Below are positions 1 through 7,945 of a stretch of DNA of 20,824 nt, piece by piece. The notes under the pieces are model-generated. The model did not search any database, was not told the DNA's origin, and saw only the letters and a list, made by a program, of their open reading frames with translations. The DNA is from DASPXY01 sp038227745 (lineage in GTDB: Bacteria > Planctomycetota > Planctomycetia > Gemmatales > Gemmataceae): NCBI GenBank assembly GCA_038227745.1, contig JBBRPS010000062.1, forward strand, positions 1-20,824, read 5' to 3'. Position numbers and translations under genes: made by a program. Position 1 is the stretch's first letter; every line of letters begins with the position of its first letter.

Positions 1-631
<631 letters not shown>

Positions 632-652
632 GGTGTCCCTCTTCTGAACGGG

Positions 653-682
653 AAAGCCCACGGGTGGCAACCCGTGGGCTTT
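653..682. repeat. Perfect 13-bp-stem palindrome (AGCCCACGGG family)
   Basis: Arms 653-665 and 670-682 are perfect reverse complements around a 4-nt loop (GGCA). The hairpin begins 18 nt after the phosphoglycosyl transferase stop and ends 21 nt before the aminotransferase start. It is not followed by a T-run in either direction, so it is not a classical intrinsic terminator, although it could protect or attenuate the transcript. The core CCCACGGG...CCCGTGGG recurs at 17977-17998, which suggests a dispersed repeat family. Confidence 0.8.
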
Positions 683-700
683 GCGTGGCTCTGTGTTCCG

Positions 701-1357
701 TCACGTCGTCATCTTCAGCCGGCGTTCCTCATCAAGGTACGTCTCCGCGGCAGTGGTGTCGGCGTAGACATTCTCGCGGCGCAGCACCTTGACCACGGTC
801 CGCACGAGGATCTTCAGATCCAGCGCCAGCGAACAGTTCTCGGCGTACCAGACGTCGAGCGCCAATCGCTCGTCCCACGGCAGGTCGTTGCGCCCGTTCA
901 CCTGCGCCCAGCCGGTGATGCCCGAGCGCAGCTCGAAGCGCTTGCGCTCGCGCTCGGTGTAGTACGGCTGGTAGCGCGGCAGCAGCGGGCGCGGTCCGAC
1001 CAGGCTCATGTCGCCCCGGAGGACGTTGAGCAACTCGGGCAGCTCGTCCAGGCTCGTGGAGCGCAGGAACTTGCCGAACGGCGTGAGCCGCTCGGTATCG
1101 GGCAGCAATTCGCCCGCGGCGTCGCGGGCGTCGGTCATGGTGCGGAACTTGATGAGCGTGAACGGCCGGCCGCCCCGCCCCGGCCGCTGCTGGCGGAAGA
1201 GCACCGGGCTGCCGAGCTTGCGCCGCACCAGTACGGCCACGACAAAGAAGACAGGCGCCAGGAACAACAGCCCCGGCAAGGTCAGCGCCAGGTCGAGGAG
1301 GCGCTTGCCGAAGCGCCGGTAGAGGGTCCGGGGGGTGGCCGTGTCGGTCTGCGTCAA
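701..1357 (-). CDS. Undecaprenyl-phosphate sugar phosphotransferase (small monotopic phosphoglycosyl transferase, PglC-like)
   Basis: This enzyme moves a sugar-1-phosphate from a UDP-sugar to undecaprenyl phosphate, the first membrane step of polysaccharide or glycan assembly. The 218-residue protein has the compact single-domain layout of PglC, without the extra N-terminal transmembrane helices of WbaP-type enzymes. Visible are one hydrophobic re-entrant helix (about 21-44), PVLFRQQRPGRGGRPF (51-66), IKFRTM (69-74), the catalytic Asp-Glu pair in SLDELPELLNVLRG (D104, E105), MSLVGPRPLLPRY, and SGITGWAQVNGRN near the end. It starts 13 nt after the stop of the acyltransferase at 1371-2423, so the two are probably cotranscribed. 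Its preferred sugar cannot be read from sequence. The nearby dehydratase and aminotransferase suggest an amino-dideoxy sugar. Confidence 0.95.
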   Translation of the reverse strand: MTQTDTATPRTLYRRFGKRLLDLALTLPGLLFLAPVFFVVAVLVRRKLGSPVLFRQQRPGRGGRPFTLIKFRTMTDARDAAGELLPDTERLTPFGKFLRSTSLDELPELLNVLRGDMSLVGPRPLLPRYQPYYTERERKRFELRSGITGWAQVNGRNDLPWDERLALDVWYAENCSLALDLKILVRTVVKVLRRENVYADTTAAETYLDEERRLKMTT

Positions 1358-1370
1358 GCCAGTCTCCCGT

Positions 1371-2423
1371 TCAGGCCCGGTAGGCGGGGAAGAAGCCGGG
1401 CCGCATGTCCGGCGGGGCGGACGCGCGGCGGCGGGCCTCCAGGGTGCGGTAGGCGTCCTTCAGGAACACCAGTTCCCAGGTGAAGAAGTCGTGCCGCCGG
1501 TGGGAGAAGCCGGCCTTGAAGGCGAACAGCGAATCCTCCGCGGCCCCGCGCCCCCCGCCCAGGTGCAGAGTGTGCAGCCCGCGCTCGCCCCCCCAGCGGC
1601 CGGCCTCGTGCAGGAGCAGCTTCGTCGGGGCGCCGCCCAGCGCCGAGGTGCGCGTGCCCGCCAGGTGATACTGGAGGATGCCCGCGCACTCCACGAACGC
1701 CGCCGCCGCCAGCGCCGTGTCGGCGGTGTCCCGCACCGTGCCCACCCAGAGGCGACCGCCGAGCGCCGTTTCCGGCTCCCGGAAGTACGCCGGCGGGAAG
1801 TGATAGTAGTCGTCGGCGCCCAGCCGGGCCATGGTTTCGCGATAAAGCTCGGCGAGCTCCCGCAGGGCGCCGGGACCCTGGTCGAACCACACGCCGAAGC
1901 CGCGGCTGCGGGCCTTCTTGATGTCCTGCCGGTGGCCGTGGCTCAACTCCCGCCAGGATTCCTCCTCGCCCCAGGCCAGGTCGAGCGACACGGTGGCGCC
2001 GCGCCGTGTGATCTCGCCGAACTCGGCCAGCGGCCCCAGGGGCGGGGGCAGCAGCGGGTGCAGGCGGACGAAGCCGCTCACCGTGCCGCGCCGCCGCATG
2101 GCCTCGACCCACAGGCCGACCGCGGCCCGCAGGAACCCTGGGGCGTCTTCCCGCGCCAGCGGGCCGGGGTAGCCGTACGCCGAGGCGACGTCCTGCAGGC
2201 CGTCGCCCTCCCGCGCCAGCCACGGCAGCTCGTCCAGGCCCCGGACCAGGTAGGGGAGGAAGAAATAGCCCCCCTCCCCCGTAACCAGCACCGCCTCGGG
2301 CCGTCCGCCGTCGTGGGTCGCCGCCAGGCGCGTGTAGCGCGGCAGGTGGTAGAAGTCGTGCGGCACTCGCTCCAGGAACGCCTGCCAACGAGGGTCGTCG
2401 GGGCTCAGGAAATCCAGTCTCAT
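1371..2423 (-). CDS. FemAB/GNAT-like acyltransferase (acetyltransferase type 6), copy A
   Basis: This 350-residue protein belongs to the double-GNAT superfamily that includes FemAB/FemX aminoacyltransferases and the acyltransferases found in exopolysaccharide and PEP-CTERM loci. Recognisable parts are an N-terminal GNAT-like half, the junction LSHGHRQDIKKARSRGFGV (160-178) typical of the start of the second half, and the ending FAFKAGFSHRRHDFFTWEL...FFPAYR. The start is set at 2423 (MRLDFLSPDDPRWQAF). An upstream in-frame start at 2597 would translate the palindromic repeats and has no family-like sequence. It is a diverged paralogue of the protein encoded at 2692-3750, with the same C-terminal FKA.FS pattern and FFPAYR end. 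It likely transfers an acyl or aminoacyl group to a glycan or lipid-linked sugar; the donor and acceptor are unknown. Confidence 0.85.
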   Translation of the reverse strand: MRLDFLSPDDPRWQAFLERVPHDFYHLPRYTRLAATHDGGRPEAVLVTGEGGYFFLPYLVRGLDELPWLAREGDGLQDVASAYGYPGPLAREDAPGFLRAAVGLWVEAMRRRGTVSGFVRLHPLLPPPLGPLAEFGEITRRGATVSLDLAWGEEESWRELSHGHRQDIKKARSRGFGVWFDQGPGALRELAELYRETMARLGADDYYHFPPAYFREPETALGGRLWVGTVRDTADTALAAAAFVECAGILQYHLAGTRTSALGGAPTKLLLHEAGRWGGERGLHTLHLGGGRGAAEDSLFAFKAGFSHRRHDFFTWELVFLKDAYRTLEARRRASAPPDMRPGFFPAYRA

Positions 2424-2583
2424 CGCGTCCCAGCTTGGGCGTTGGCCAACACCGATAACAAAGAGTTCACGAGGCGCCGGATGACACCGTCCGCCGGCCT
2501 CGTTGCCGGTGTCCCCAGGTGTGGTAGGGTCGCATTCCCTCCTTCCAGGGTAGTGTAGTGGAACAGCCCGACCGGCGTCCCCT

Positions 2584-2679
2584 CGCCGTAGGGACAAGCT
2601 GCCAGCTTGTCCCTCGCCGTAGGGACGAGCTGCCAGCTTGTCCCTCTTGCGGAGGGGACAAGCAAGGCTGCTTGTCCCT
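2584..2679. repeat. Cluster of three palindromes sharing GGGACAAGC, two in a 31-bp tandem repeat
   Basis: The 268-bp gap between the two acyltransferase genes holds two tandem 31-bp units (2584-2614 and 2615-2645) that differ at one base. Each contains an 11-bp stem of the form AGGGACAAGCT...AGCTTGTCCCT with a 3-nt loop; the second has one mismatch (G for A). A third related palindrome has arms 2655-2664 and 2669-2678. The cluster begins 13 nt after the stop of the gene at 2692-3750 and is 160 nt from the next start codon. The rest of the gap, 2424-2583, shows no gene or clear signal. Confidence 0.85.
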
Positions 2680-2691
2680 ACGACCCTCCCG

Positions 2692-3750
2692 TCAGACGGA
2701 GCGGTAGGCGGGGAAGAAATCGGCCCTGGGCGGACCCCCCGCCGAGTGCGCCGACCAGGCCCGCGTCAGTCCCTCGTATGCCTCGGGGTCGTGGACGCGC
2801 TGGTAGGTGCAGAAGCGGGCCCGCAGCGGCGAGAAGTTCGCCTTGAAGCGGAACACGCCGTCGTCGGGCTGATAGCCGCCCCCCAGGACCATGCGCTTCT
2901 GCCCCTGCCGCAGCGCCCAGCGGATGGATTCGCACAGGTAGGCGTTGACGGGGCGCAGGTGGATGAAGTCCGCGTCGGCGGCGGACAGGTGCCAGTAAAC
3001 GTGGGTGCGGTCCTGAAAATACAGGCCGCCCGCGATCGCGCGGCCCTCGTGCTCGGCCAGCACGTAGAAGGCGTTCTCGGGCATCGTCTCGAAGAACGCC
3101 AGGAAATACTCGGCCGGGAAGAAGTAACGCTCCAGCGCCTGGCGCCGCTCCATGGTGTGCGTGTACAGGCGGTGGAAGGCGCGGACGTCGTCGGCCGACT
3201 CGGCGCGGCGCACGCGCACGCCGGCCCGCGCCGCCTGCTTCGTCTGCCGGCGGGCGTCGGACGTCAGCGATCGGCTCCAGATTTCCTCTTCCGGCCACGT
3301 CAGGTCCACATAAATGATGTCGCGGTTGGGCACGACGCAGGACGGCTCCAGGAGCGCCTCATGGGCGCCCCACGGGCTCAGGTGGGCGAACTCGGCGACG
3401 ACGCGCCGCTGCCGGCAGTGGCACGCGAACAGGTCGGCGAACCGGCGGCCGCCCCACGGGCCGGGCGGCCCTGGCCCCAGCGCGACGGGGCCGGAATATT
3501 CCGGGGTACACGTGTCCCACAGGTCCTCCCCGAGGCCGTGGGCGAACGGCAGGGCGCGTACCGGCCGGAGGAAGAACGGGTAGGCGACGACGCACCCCTC
3601 CGCCTCGACCACGAAAAGGCGGGCGACGCTGCCCATCTGTTTCTCGCAGATTCGCGCGTACTCCACACTGCCGACGGCGCTGACGCTCGCCGGCAACACG
3701 GCCCGCCATTGGGCCGCGTCCACGGTGTCAAGCACGTAGTGACGGATCAT
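2692..3750 (-). CDS. FemAB/GNAT-like acyltransferase (acetyltransferase type 6), copy B
   Basis: This 352-residue protein is a second member of the FemAB/GNAT-like family. Its interdomain junction is SLTSDARRQTKQAARAGVRV (161-180). Its C-terminal half contains GGLYFQDRTHVYWHLSA and FRFKANFSPLRARFCTY, and it ends FFPAYRSV. The start at 3750 overlaps the stop of the proline-dehydrogenase-like gene by four bases (ATGA, 3747-3750), which supports the start and implies translational coupling. In-frame sequence upstream of 3750 is antisense-style shadow over that gene. It is paralogous to the protein at 1371-2423 but clearly diverged, so the two probably act on different substrates or positions. 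Coupling to the proline-dehydrogenase-like enzyme suggests the pair acts on the same compound; this is inference. Confidence 0.85.
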   Translation of the reverse strand: MIRHYVLDTVDAAQWRAVLPASVSAVGSVEYARICEKQMGSVARLFVVEAEGCVVAYPFFLRPVRALPFAHGLGEDLWDTCTPEYSGPVALGPGPPGPWGGRRFADLFACHCRQRRVVAEFAHLSPWGAHEALLEPSCVVPNRDIIYVDLTWPEEEIWSRSLTSDARRQTKQAARAGVRVRRAESADDVRAFHRLYTHTMERRQALERYFFPAEYFLAFFETMPENAFYVLAEHEGRAIAGGLYFQDRTHVYWHLSAADADFIHLRPVNAYLCESIRWALRQGQKRMVLGGGYQPDDGVFRFKANFSPLRARFCTYQRVHDPEAYEGLTRAWSAHSAGGPPRADFFPAYRSV

Positions 3751-4697
3751 CGTTGACCCTCGCCCCGCGTGAGAGACGGCCGGCGGTTGGGGCGGCCGCG
3801 CGCGCCGAACCGGCCGAGCGCGTCGCCGAGGGCGCGGCGCACGCAGCCGAGGAAATAGGCGTACCATTGACCTCCGTAAGGGACGTAGCAGCGCACCGCG
3901 TGGCCGGCCCGGGCCAGGCGGTCCTGCAGGTCGCGGCGGACGCCGTAGAGCATCTGGAGCTCGAAGTCGCGGCGCCCGAGCCGCGCCGCCGTCGCCAGCG
4001 CCTCGTCGATGAGGCGCTCGTCGTGCGTGGCCAGCGCCGGGCAGCGACCGCGTGCCAGCAGCAGTTCCGCGTCGCGGCGGAAGGCGCGATCGATGTCGGC
4101 CTTGTTGCGGTAGGCGACCGCGGCCGGCTCCCAGTAGCCGCCCTTGACCAGGCGGATCCGCGCGCCGCCCGCGACGAGCCGCACGAGGTCGCCGTGCCGG
4201 TGCCGCAGGTAGGACTGGATCGCCACGCCGACCGTGTCGGCCCCGTACGCCTCCCGCGCCTCCTCGAACAGGCAGAGCGTGGTTTCGGTGTACGCCGACT
4301 CTTCCATGTCGATGCGGACGAAGTTCCCCAGGCGCCGGGCGCAGTCGAGGACGCGCCCGAGCTGCACGCGGCACAGGCTCGCGTCGATGTCCAGCCCGAT
4401 CTGGGTGAGCTTGACCGACAGGTGCGACGCGACGCCCGCGGCGTGAATCCGGCCGAGTGCCTCGACGGCGGCGTCGGCGGCGGCGACCGCGGCGGCCTCG
4501 TCGCGGACGTGGGTGCCGACGTGGTTGAGTGTCGCCCGGATCCCGCGTGCGTTGAGGGCGCGGACGGCGGCCAGCCCGGCGTCGAGGTTCTCGCCGGCGA
4601 TGAAGCGCCAGGCCAGGTCGCGGACGACCGGCGTGGAGACGACGGCCTTGCGCAGCAGAGGCTGTCTCGCCAGGAACCCGCAGAGCTGCCGCAACAT
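3747..4697 (-). CDS. Proline-dehydrogenase-like flavoenzyme (PRODH family) with altered substrate-binding motif
   Basis: The 316-residue protein matches monofunctional proline dehydrogenases, FAD-dependent TIM barrels that oxidise proline to pyrroline-5-carboxylate. Motifs in order are SVKLTQIGLDID (94-105), FVRIDMEES (126-134), VGVAIQSYLRHR (156-167), IRLVKGGYWEP (181-191), ATHDERLI (223-230), FELQMLYGVR (245-254) and VRCYVPYGGQWYAYF (268-282). Classical enzymes follow YF with M-R-R, the arginine pair that binds the proline carboxylate. Here YF is followed by L-G-C-V-R-R, so an Arg-Arg pair is present (287-288) but displaced by three residues. The substrate may therefore differ. The ATG at 4697 has a GGGGA-rich stretch upstream; longer in-frame starts run into the inverted repeat. 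No P5C dehydrogenase gene is nearby, which argues against simple proline catabolism. Confidence is high for the family and low for the substrate. Confidence 0.88.
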   Translation of the reverse strand: MLRQLCGFLARQPLLRKAVVSTPVVRDLAWRFIAGENLDAGLAAVRALNARGIRATLNHVGTHVRDEAAAVAAADAAVEALGRIHAAGVASHLSVKLTQIGLDIDASLCRVQLGRVLDCARRLGNFVRIDMEESAYTETTLCLFEEAREAYGADTVGVAIQSYLRHRHGDLVRLVAGGARIRLVKGGYWEPAAVAYRNKADIDRAFRRDAELLLARGRCPALATHDERLIDEALATAARLGRRDFELQMLYGVRRDLQDRLARAGHAVRCYVPYGGQWYAYFLGCVRRALGDALGRFGARGRPNRRPSLTRGEGQR

Positions 4698-4754
4698 GAA
4701 GCTTTTTCCCCTTCGATCAGTTAAAAGCGCTTTGCGGCCGGCTGGTGCGGGTGT

Positions 4755-4918
4755 GCGCTTTGGAGTGCGGCGCTTGGCGCCGCTTTGGCTCTTTCTTTCC
4801 TTCTTTTTTGGCTCTTTCTTTCCTTCTTTTTTGGCTCTTTCTCTCTTTCCTGCCCCCGTGGCCCGGCACGAGGGAAAGAAAGAGCCAAAGCGGCGCCAAG
4901 CGCCGCACTCCAAAGCGC
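4755..4918. repeat. Perfect 46-bp inverted repeat around a polypyrimidine 23-bp tandem repeat
   Basis: Arms 4755-4800 and 4873-4918 are perfect 46-bp reverse complements separated by 72 nt. Starting within the left arm, a 23-bp unit beginning GGCTCTTTCTTTCC repeats at 4787-4809 and 4810-4832, with a diverged third copy from 4833. Apart from GG dinucleotides, one strand there is almost purely pyrimidine. The element fills most of the 256-bp gap between the HAD gene (stop at 4954) and the proline-dehydrogenase-like gene (start at 4697). It has no transposase gene. A separate 10-bp palindrome, AAAGCGCTTT, lies at 4724-4733. Confidence 0.92.
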
Positions 4919-4953
4919 CCCCACCCCATCCGCTCGCCGAGAGGGAATCGTCG

Positions 4954-5652
4954 CTAAACCCGGCACCCCGCCCCCGCCAGGAGCCGCTCCAGCTCCGCCA
5001 GCGACGCGACGGTGAAGTCCGGCGCGTGCTCTGCCGTCTCCGGCTCCAGGTGCGCGTACTCGCCGCCCGCGTGCCGCAGCCGCACCGACGCCAGTCCGCT
5101 CCGCCGCGCCCCGACGAAGTCCTTCACGGGGTTGTCGCCGACGTACACCGCCGCGGTCGCCTCCGTACCCAGCTCGCGCACGGCCGCCGTGAAGCCGACC
5201 GTGCTCGGCTTCCACGCCTCCCGCCCCCATTCGTCCGTAACAATAATAGCATCGAAAAAGGGCGCAAGGCCGAGCGCCCTCAGCTTCACCCGCTGCACGC
5301 CCAGGTAGCCGTCCGTGAGCAGCCCGAGACGGTGGCGCCGCCGCAGGGACGCGAGCAACTCGCGGACGCCGGGGAAGGGCGCCAACTCCGGCTCGTGGTC
5401 GCGGTACACCCGCACCAGCCGCCCCGTCAGCACCGCCGGTCCCAGGCCGCGGGCCGCGAGCCAGCGGTCGAACGTGCGGCCACGGACGCCCTGCTCGAAC
5501 AACCCCCGCAGCTCGGCGAACCCCTCCTCGGCGGGGACGCGCAGGTTGGCCTCCGCCCAGGCGGCCACGGCGCGGAAGCCGCTCAGGACGTAGTCGCGCT
5601 CCGGGTAAAGCGTGTCGTCCAGGTCAAAAATGACGGCTTGCCATCTGCTCAC
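4954..5652 (-). CDS. HAD-superfamily hydrolase (phosphoglycolate-phosphatase-like)
   Basis: This 232-residue soluble protein is a haloacid-dehalogenase-type phosphatase. Motif I is VIFDLDDTLYP (nucleophile D10, acid D12), followed by a helical cap domain (about 16-85). Motif II is LLTDG (T113), the motif III lysine is in EAWKPS (K148), and motif IV is VYVGDNPVKDFVGAR (D173, D178). It begins with GTG at 5652, preceded by GGAGG at good spacing, and overlaps the end of the ATP-grasp gene by 29 bp. The overlap implies coupled expression, and the pair probably acts in one pathway. The HAD member would dephosphorylate a sugar or nucleotide-linked intermediate; the substrate is not identifiable. Confidence 0.92.
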   Translation of the reverse strand: MSRWQAVIFDLDDTLYPERDYVLSGFRAVAAWAEANLRVPAEEGFAELRGLFEQGVRGRTFDRWLAARGLGPAVLTGRLVRVYRDHEPELAPFPGVRELLASLRRRHRLGLLTDGYLGVQRVKLRALGLAPFFDAIIVTDEWGREAWKPSTVGFTAAVRELGTEATAAVYVGDNPVKDFVGARRSGLASVRLRHAGGEYAHLEPETAEHAPDFTVASLAELERLLAGAGCRV

Positions 5653-6688
5653 GCTCCGCCTCCGTGAGGAAGAACGAATCGTCGAAGCGGGTCAGGTAAA
5701 CGCCCTGCCGGTAGCCGCCCAGCGGAGGGAGGTCCACCTCGAGGCCGGCTGCCCGGGCCAGCAGCAGGCGCGGCGAATCGACGCCCGCCGCGATCCCGAG
5801 CGGGAAGCCGCCGCCGAGCCGGGCGTTGATCTCGGTGAAGAACGGCTTGCCGTCCTTCAGGATGCACTGCACGGTGAGGGGTCCGATGGCGGGCAGCGCC
5901 TTCGCGATGCGGACGCAGGCGGCCGTGACCGCGGGACAGGAGACCGTCACTCCCTTCGTCACCTCCCCGCCGCGCACCTCGAGGCGCTTGCGCGAGACGA
6001 CGGCCAGCACGTTGCCCTCCAGGTCGCAGACCACGTCGCTGGTGATCTCCGGGCCGGGGAGGTACTCCTGGACGATCGGCCCCGGCACGTAGCCCGCGAA
6101 GAAGGCGAGCTCCTTCGCGTCGCGCACCGTGAAGGTGTGCTTCGCCGCGCTGCCGGAGCGCGGCTTGATGAACAGCGGGTAGTCGGCCCGATCCGGGTCC
6201 AGGTCCTCCGGCAGCCACGAGCACGGCCGGGCCACTTCGGCGCGGTCGAAGAGTTGCAAGGTCTTCCACTTGTCCGAGGTGAGGGCGACAGCTTCCTCGG
6301 ACAGGACCGCCGGCCGCGCACCCAGCGCCTCCAGCGCCGGGCGGTGCCGCGCCAGGACGGGGATGTCCGGGTCGATCAGGGGGAAGATCAGGTCGATGCG
6401 CTCCGCCCGGCAGACCGCGAGCAGCGCCGGCAGGAAGTCGGGCGAATCGACGCGGGGGACGATGTAGGCCCGGCTCGCCACGCGCAGGGCCGGCGCCAGA
6501 GGGTCGATGTCGAGGCCGACGATCTCCCCGCGGAGATGGAGGGCCTGGTAGGCGCGCCGGAAGGCGCGGACCAGCTCGACCCGCCTGCCGACGCTGATGA
6601 ACAACGTGTTGAAGGTGCCGTCTGGTTTTCGAGGCACGGAACTCCTCCTCCGTGGCGTATCCCGCCCGCCGCTATCGCGGGTCTTCAT
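5624..6688 (-). CDS. ATP-grasp domain protein (carboxylate-amine/thiol ligase-like)
   Basis: ATP-grasp enzymes activate a carboxylate as an acyl phosphate and join it to an amine or other nucleophile. The 354-residue protein has an N-terminal Rossmann-like part (LFISVGRRVELVRAFRRA, 29-46), the segment SDKWKTLQLFD (138-148), the ATP-binding lysine in PLFIKPRSGSAAK (171-183, K175), VQEYLPGPEITSDVV (206-220), and the metal-binding FFTEINARLGGGFPL (283-297, E286, N288). The start at 6688 overlaps the stop of the GT4 gene as ATGA (6685-6688); a start 33 nt upstream is less likely. The HAD gene overlaps its 3' end. The family resembles CarB-like ligases seen in capsule loci. It may attach an amino acid or similar acid to a sugar precursor; this is inference. 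Confidence 0.9.
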   Translation of the reverse strand: MKTRDSGGRDTPRRRSSVPRKPDGTFNTLFISVGRRVELVRAFRRAYQALHLRGEIVGLDIDPLAPALRVASRAYIVPRVDSPDFLPALLAVCRAERIDLIFPLIDPDIPVLARHRPALEALGARPAVLSEEAVALTSDKWKTLQLFDRAEVARPCSWLPEDLDPDRADYPLFIKPRSGSAAKHTFTVRDAKELAFFAGYVPGPIVQEYLPGPEITSDVVCDLEGNVLAVVSRKRLEVRGGEVTKGVTVSCPAVTAACVRIAKALPAIGPLTVQCILKDGKPFFTEINARLGGGFPLGIAAGVDSPRLLLARAAGLEVDLPPLGGYRQGVYLTRFDDSFFLTEAEREQMASRHF

Positions 6689-7932
6689 AACGACGCACGG
6701 GCGCGGTTCGGGGCACGGCACGGCGCCCCGGCAACCGCCCTGCCCGCCAGCGCCCGGCCGTAAAGGGCCTCGTGGAGTCGCAGGATCGTTTCCTGGCTGA
6801 ACTGCTGCCGCATCCGCAGGCGGCCCCGCCGACCCATATCCTCGGCCTCCCAGCGGTGCTCAAGGACCCAGCACATCGCGCGGGCGAGCCGGTCCGTGTC
6901 GCCGACCGGCACCAGCAGTCCGCTCTCCTCCGCCAGCAGCTCGCGCGTCCCGCGGATGTCCGTGCCGATCGCCGGCACGCCGAGGCTCAGGGCCTCCATG
7001 ATGCTGCGGGGCAACCCCTCCTGCTGCGACACCAGCAGGACAGCTGCGGAGGACCGGACGAGCACGGGCACGTCGCGCCGCTGCCCCAGGAAATGAACCC
7101 GCGCCGCGGCCCCGAGTTCCGCGGCGAGCCGTCGCAGCGCTTCCAATAGCGGCCCCTCGCCGGCCAGCGCAAGGTGGGCCTCCGTGCGCGCCAGGCGCGC
7201 GAACGCGCGGAGGACGTCCGCGTGGCGCTTGCGCGGGATAAACTCGCCGACGACAAGGAACAGCGGCGCACCCGGACTGAGGCCGAGGGAGGCGCGGAAC
7301 CGCGCCACGTCCGCTGCGGCGACACGGTCCGGGCTGTAGAGGTCGGTGTCCACGCCGATGCCGGGCATGTAGCACACTCGCTCCGGCGGCACGATCCGGT
7401 GGCGCCGGGCGGCCTCCTCGTCCTCGCGGTTGATGACCACGAGGTAGTCGGTCCAGCGGCCGGCGAGCCGTTCCAGCGTGCGGAAGGCAAGGTTCCTCAG
7501 CGCGCCGCCGCCGCGGTGGAAGTGGAAGCCGTGCGCCGTGTAGATCACCTTCACGTCGCCGCGCCGCCGCAGGTCGCGCAGGGCGTACCGCGTCACGAAG
7601 GCGGCCACGGGAGTGTGGACGTGAACGATGTCATAACGCTCCCTCTCCACGAGCGCCCGCAAGGCGCGCGGAGCGCGGCCGAGGTTGCGCACGTCGAGGG
7701 GGTTGCGCGTCCAGTCCACGTCCCAGAGGCGGTGGAAGGCGGTGGCGCAGTCGGGCGCGGACGTCACGTCCTGGGCGGCGGCGTCCACGTGCCAGCCGTG
7801 GGCCGCGAAGTGGCGCGCGAACGGCAGCAGGAACCCGCGCAGCGTGCAGGCGACGGTCGAGACCATCAGCAGGCGCGGTCCCTGTCCCGTCGCTCCGTTC
7901 CGTCCGTTCCTTGCCGTCTCCAGGGTCAGCAT
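6685..7932 (-). CDS. Glycosyltransferase family 4 (GT-B fold)
   Basis: This is a 415-residue retaining glycosyltransferase that would add a sugar to the lipid-linked intermediate on the cytoplasmic face. The N-terminal acceptor domain contains IVHVHTPVAAFVTRYA (102-117) and YTAHGFHFHRGGG (131-143). The C-terminal donor domain has FLVVGEFIPRKRH (225-237), LALAGEGP (254-261) and the EX7E region EGLPRSIMEALSLGVP (305-320, E305 and E313). The overall look is close to PglA/EpsD-type GalNAc or hexosamine transferases, but donor specificity cannot be read. The ATG at 7932 has GGAGGG upstream and lies 13 nt after the GT2 stop. The stop overlaps the ATP-grasp start by four bases. Confidence 0.94.
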   Translation of the reverse strand: MLTLETARNGRNGATGQGPRLLMVSTVACTLRGFLLPFARHFAAHGWHVDAAAQDVTSAPDCATAFHRLWDVDWTRNPLDVRNLGRAPRALRALVERERYDIVHVHTPVAAFVTRYALRDLRRRGDVKVIYTAHGFHFHRGGGALRNLAFRTLERLAGRWTDYLVVINREDEEAARRHRIVPPERVCYMPGIGVDTDLYSPDRVAAADVARFRASLGLSPGAPLFLVVGEFIPRKRHADVLRAFARLARTEAHLALAGEGPLLEALRRLAAELGAAARVHFLGQRRDVPVLVRSSAAVLLVSQQEGLPRSIMEALSLGVPAIGTDIRGTRELLAEESGLLVPVGDTDRLARAMCWVLEHRWEAEDMGRRGRLRMRQQFSQETILRLHEALYGRALAGRAVAGAPCRAPNRARASL

Positions 7933-7945
7933 ACGTTCCCTCCGT

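Noticed and set aside
653..682. Intrinsic terminator after the phosphoglycosyl transferase
   Set aside because: The stem is strong but no T-run follows in the transcription direction, and the same core appears elsewhere as a repeat.
1335..2558. Long plus-strand open frames opposite the genes (also 2638-3756, 8863-10632, 11521-13749, 14008-15606)
   Set aside because: They are antisense shadows of well-recognised minus-strand genes in GC-rich DNA, are rich in Arg, Gly, Gln and Ala, and have no family motifs.
2692..4374. A 560-residue version of the second acyltransferase
   Set aside because: The extension lies across the proline-dehydrogenase-like gene and is low-complexity; the start at 3750 is coupled to that gene's stop.
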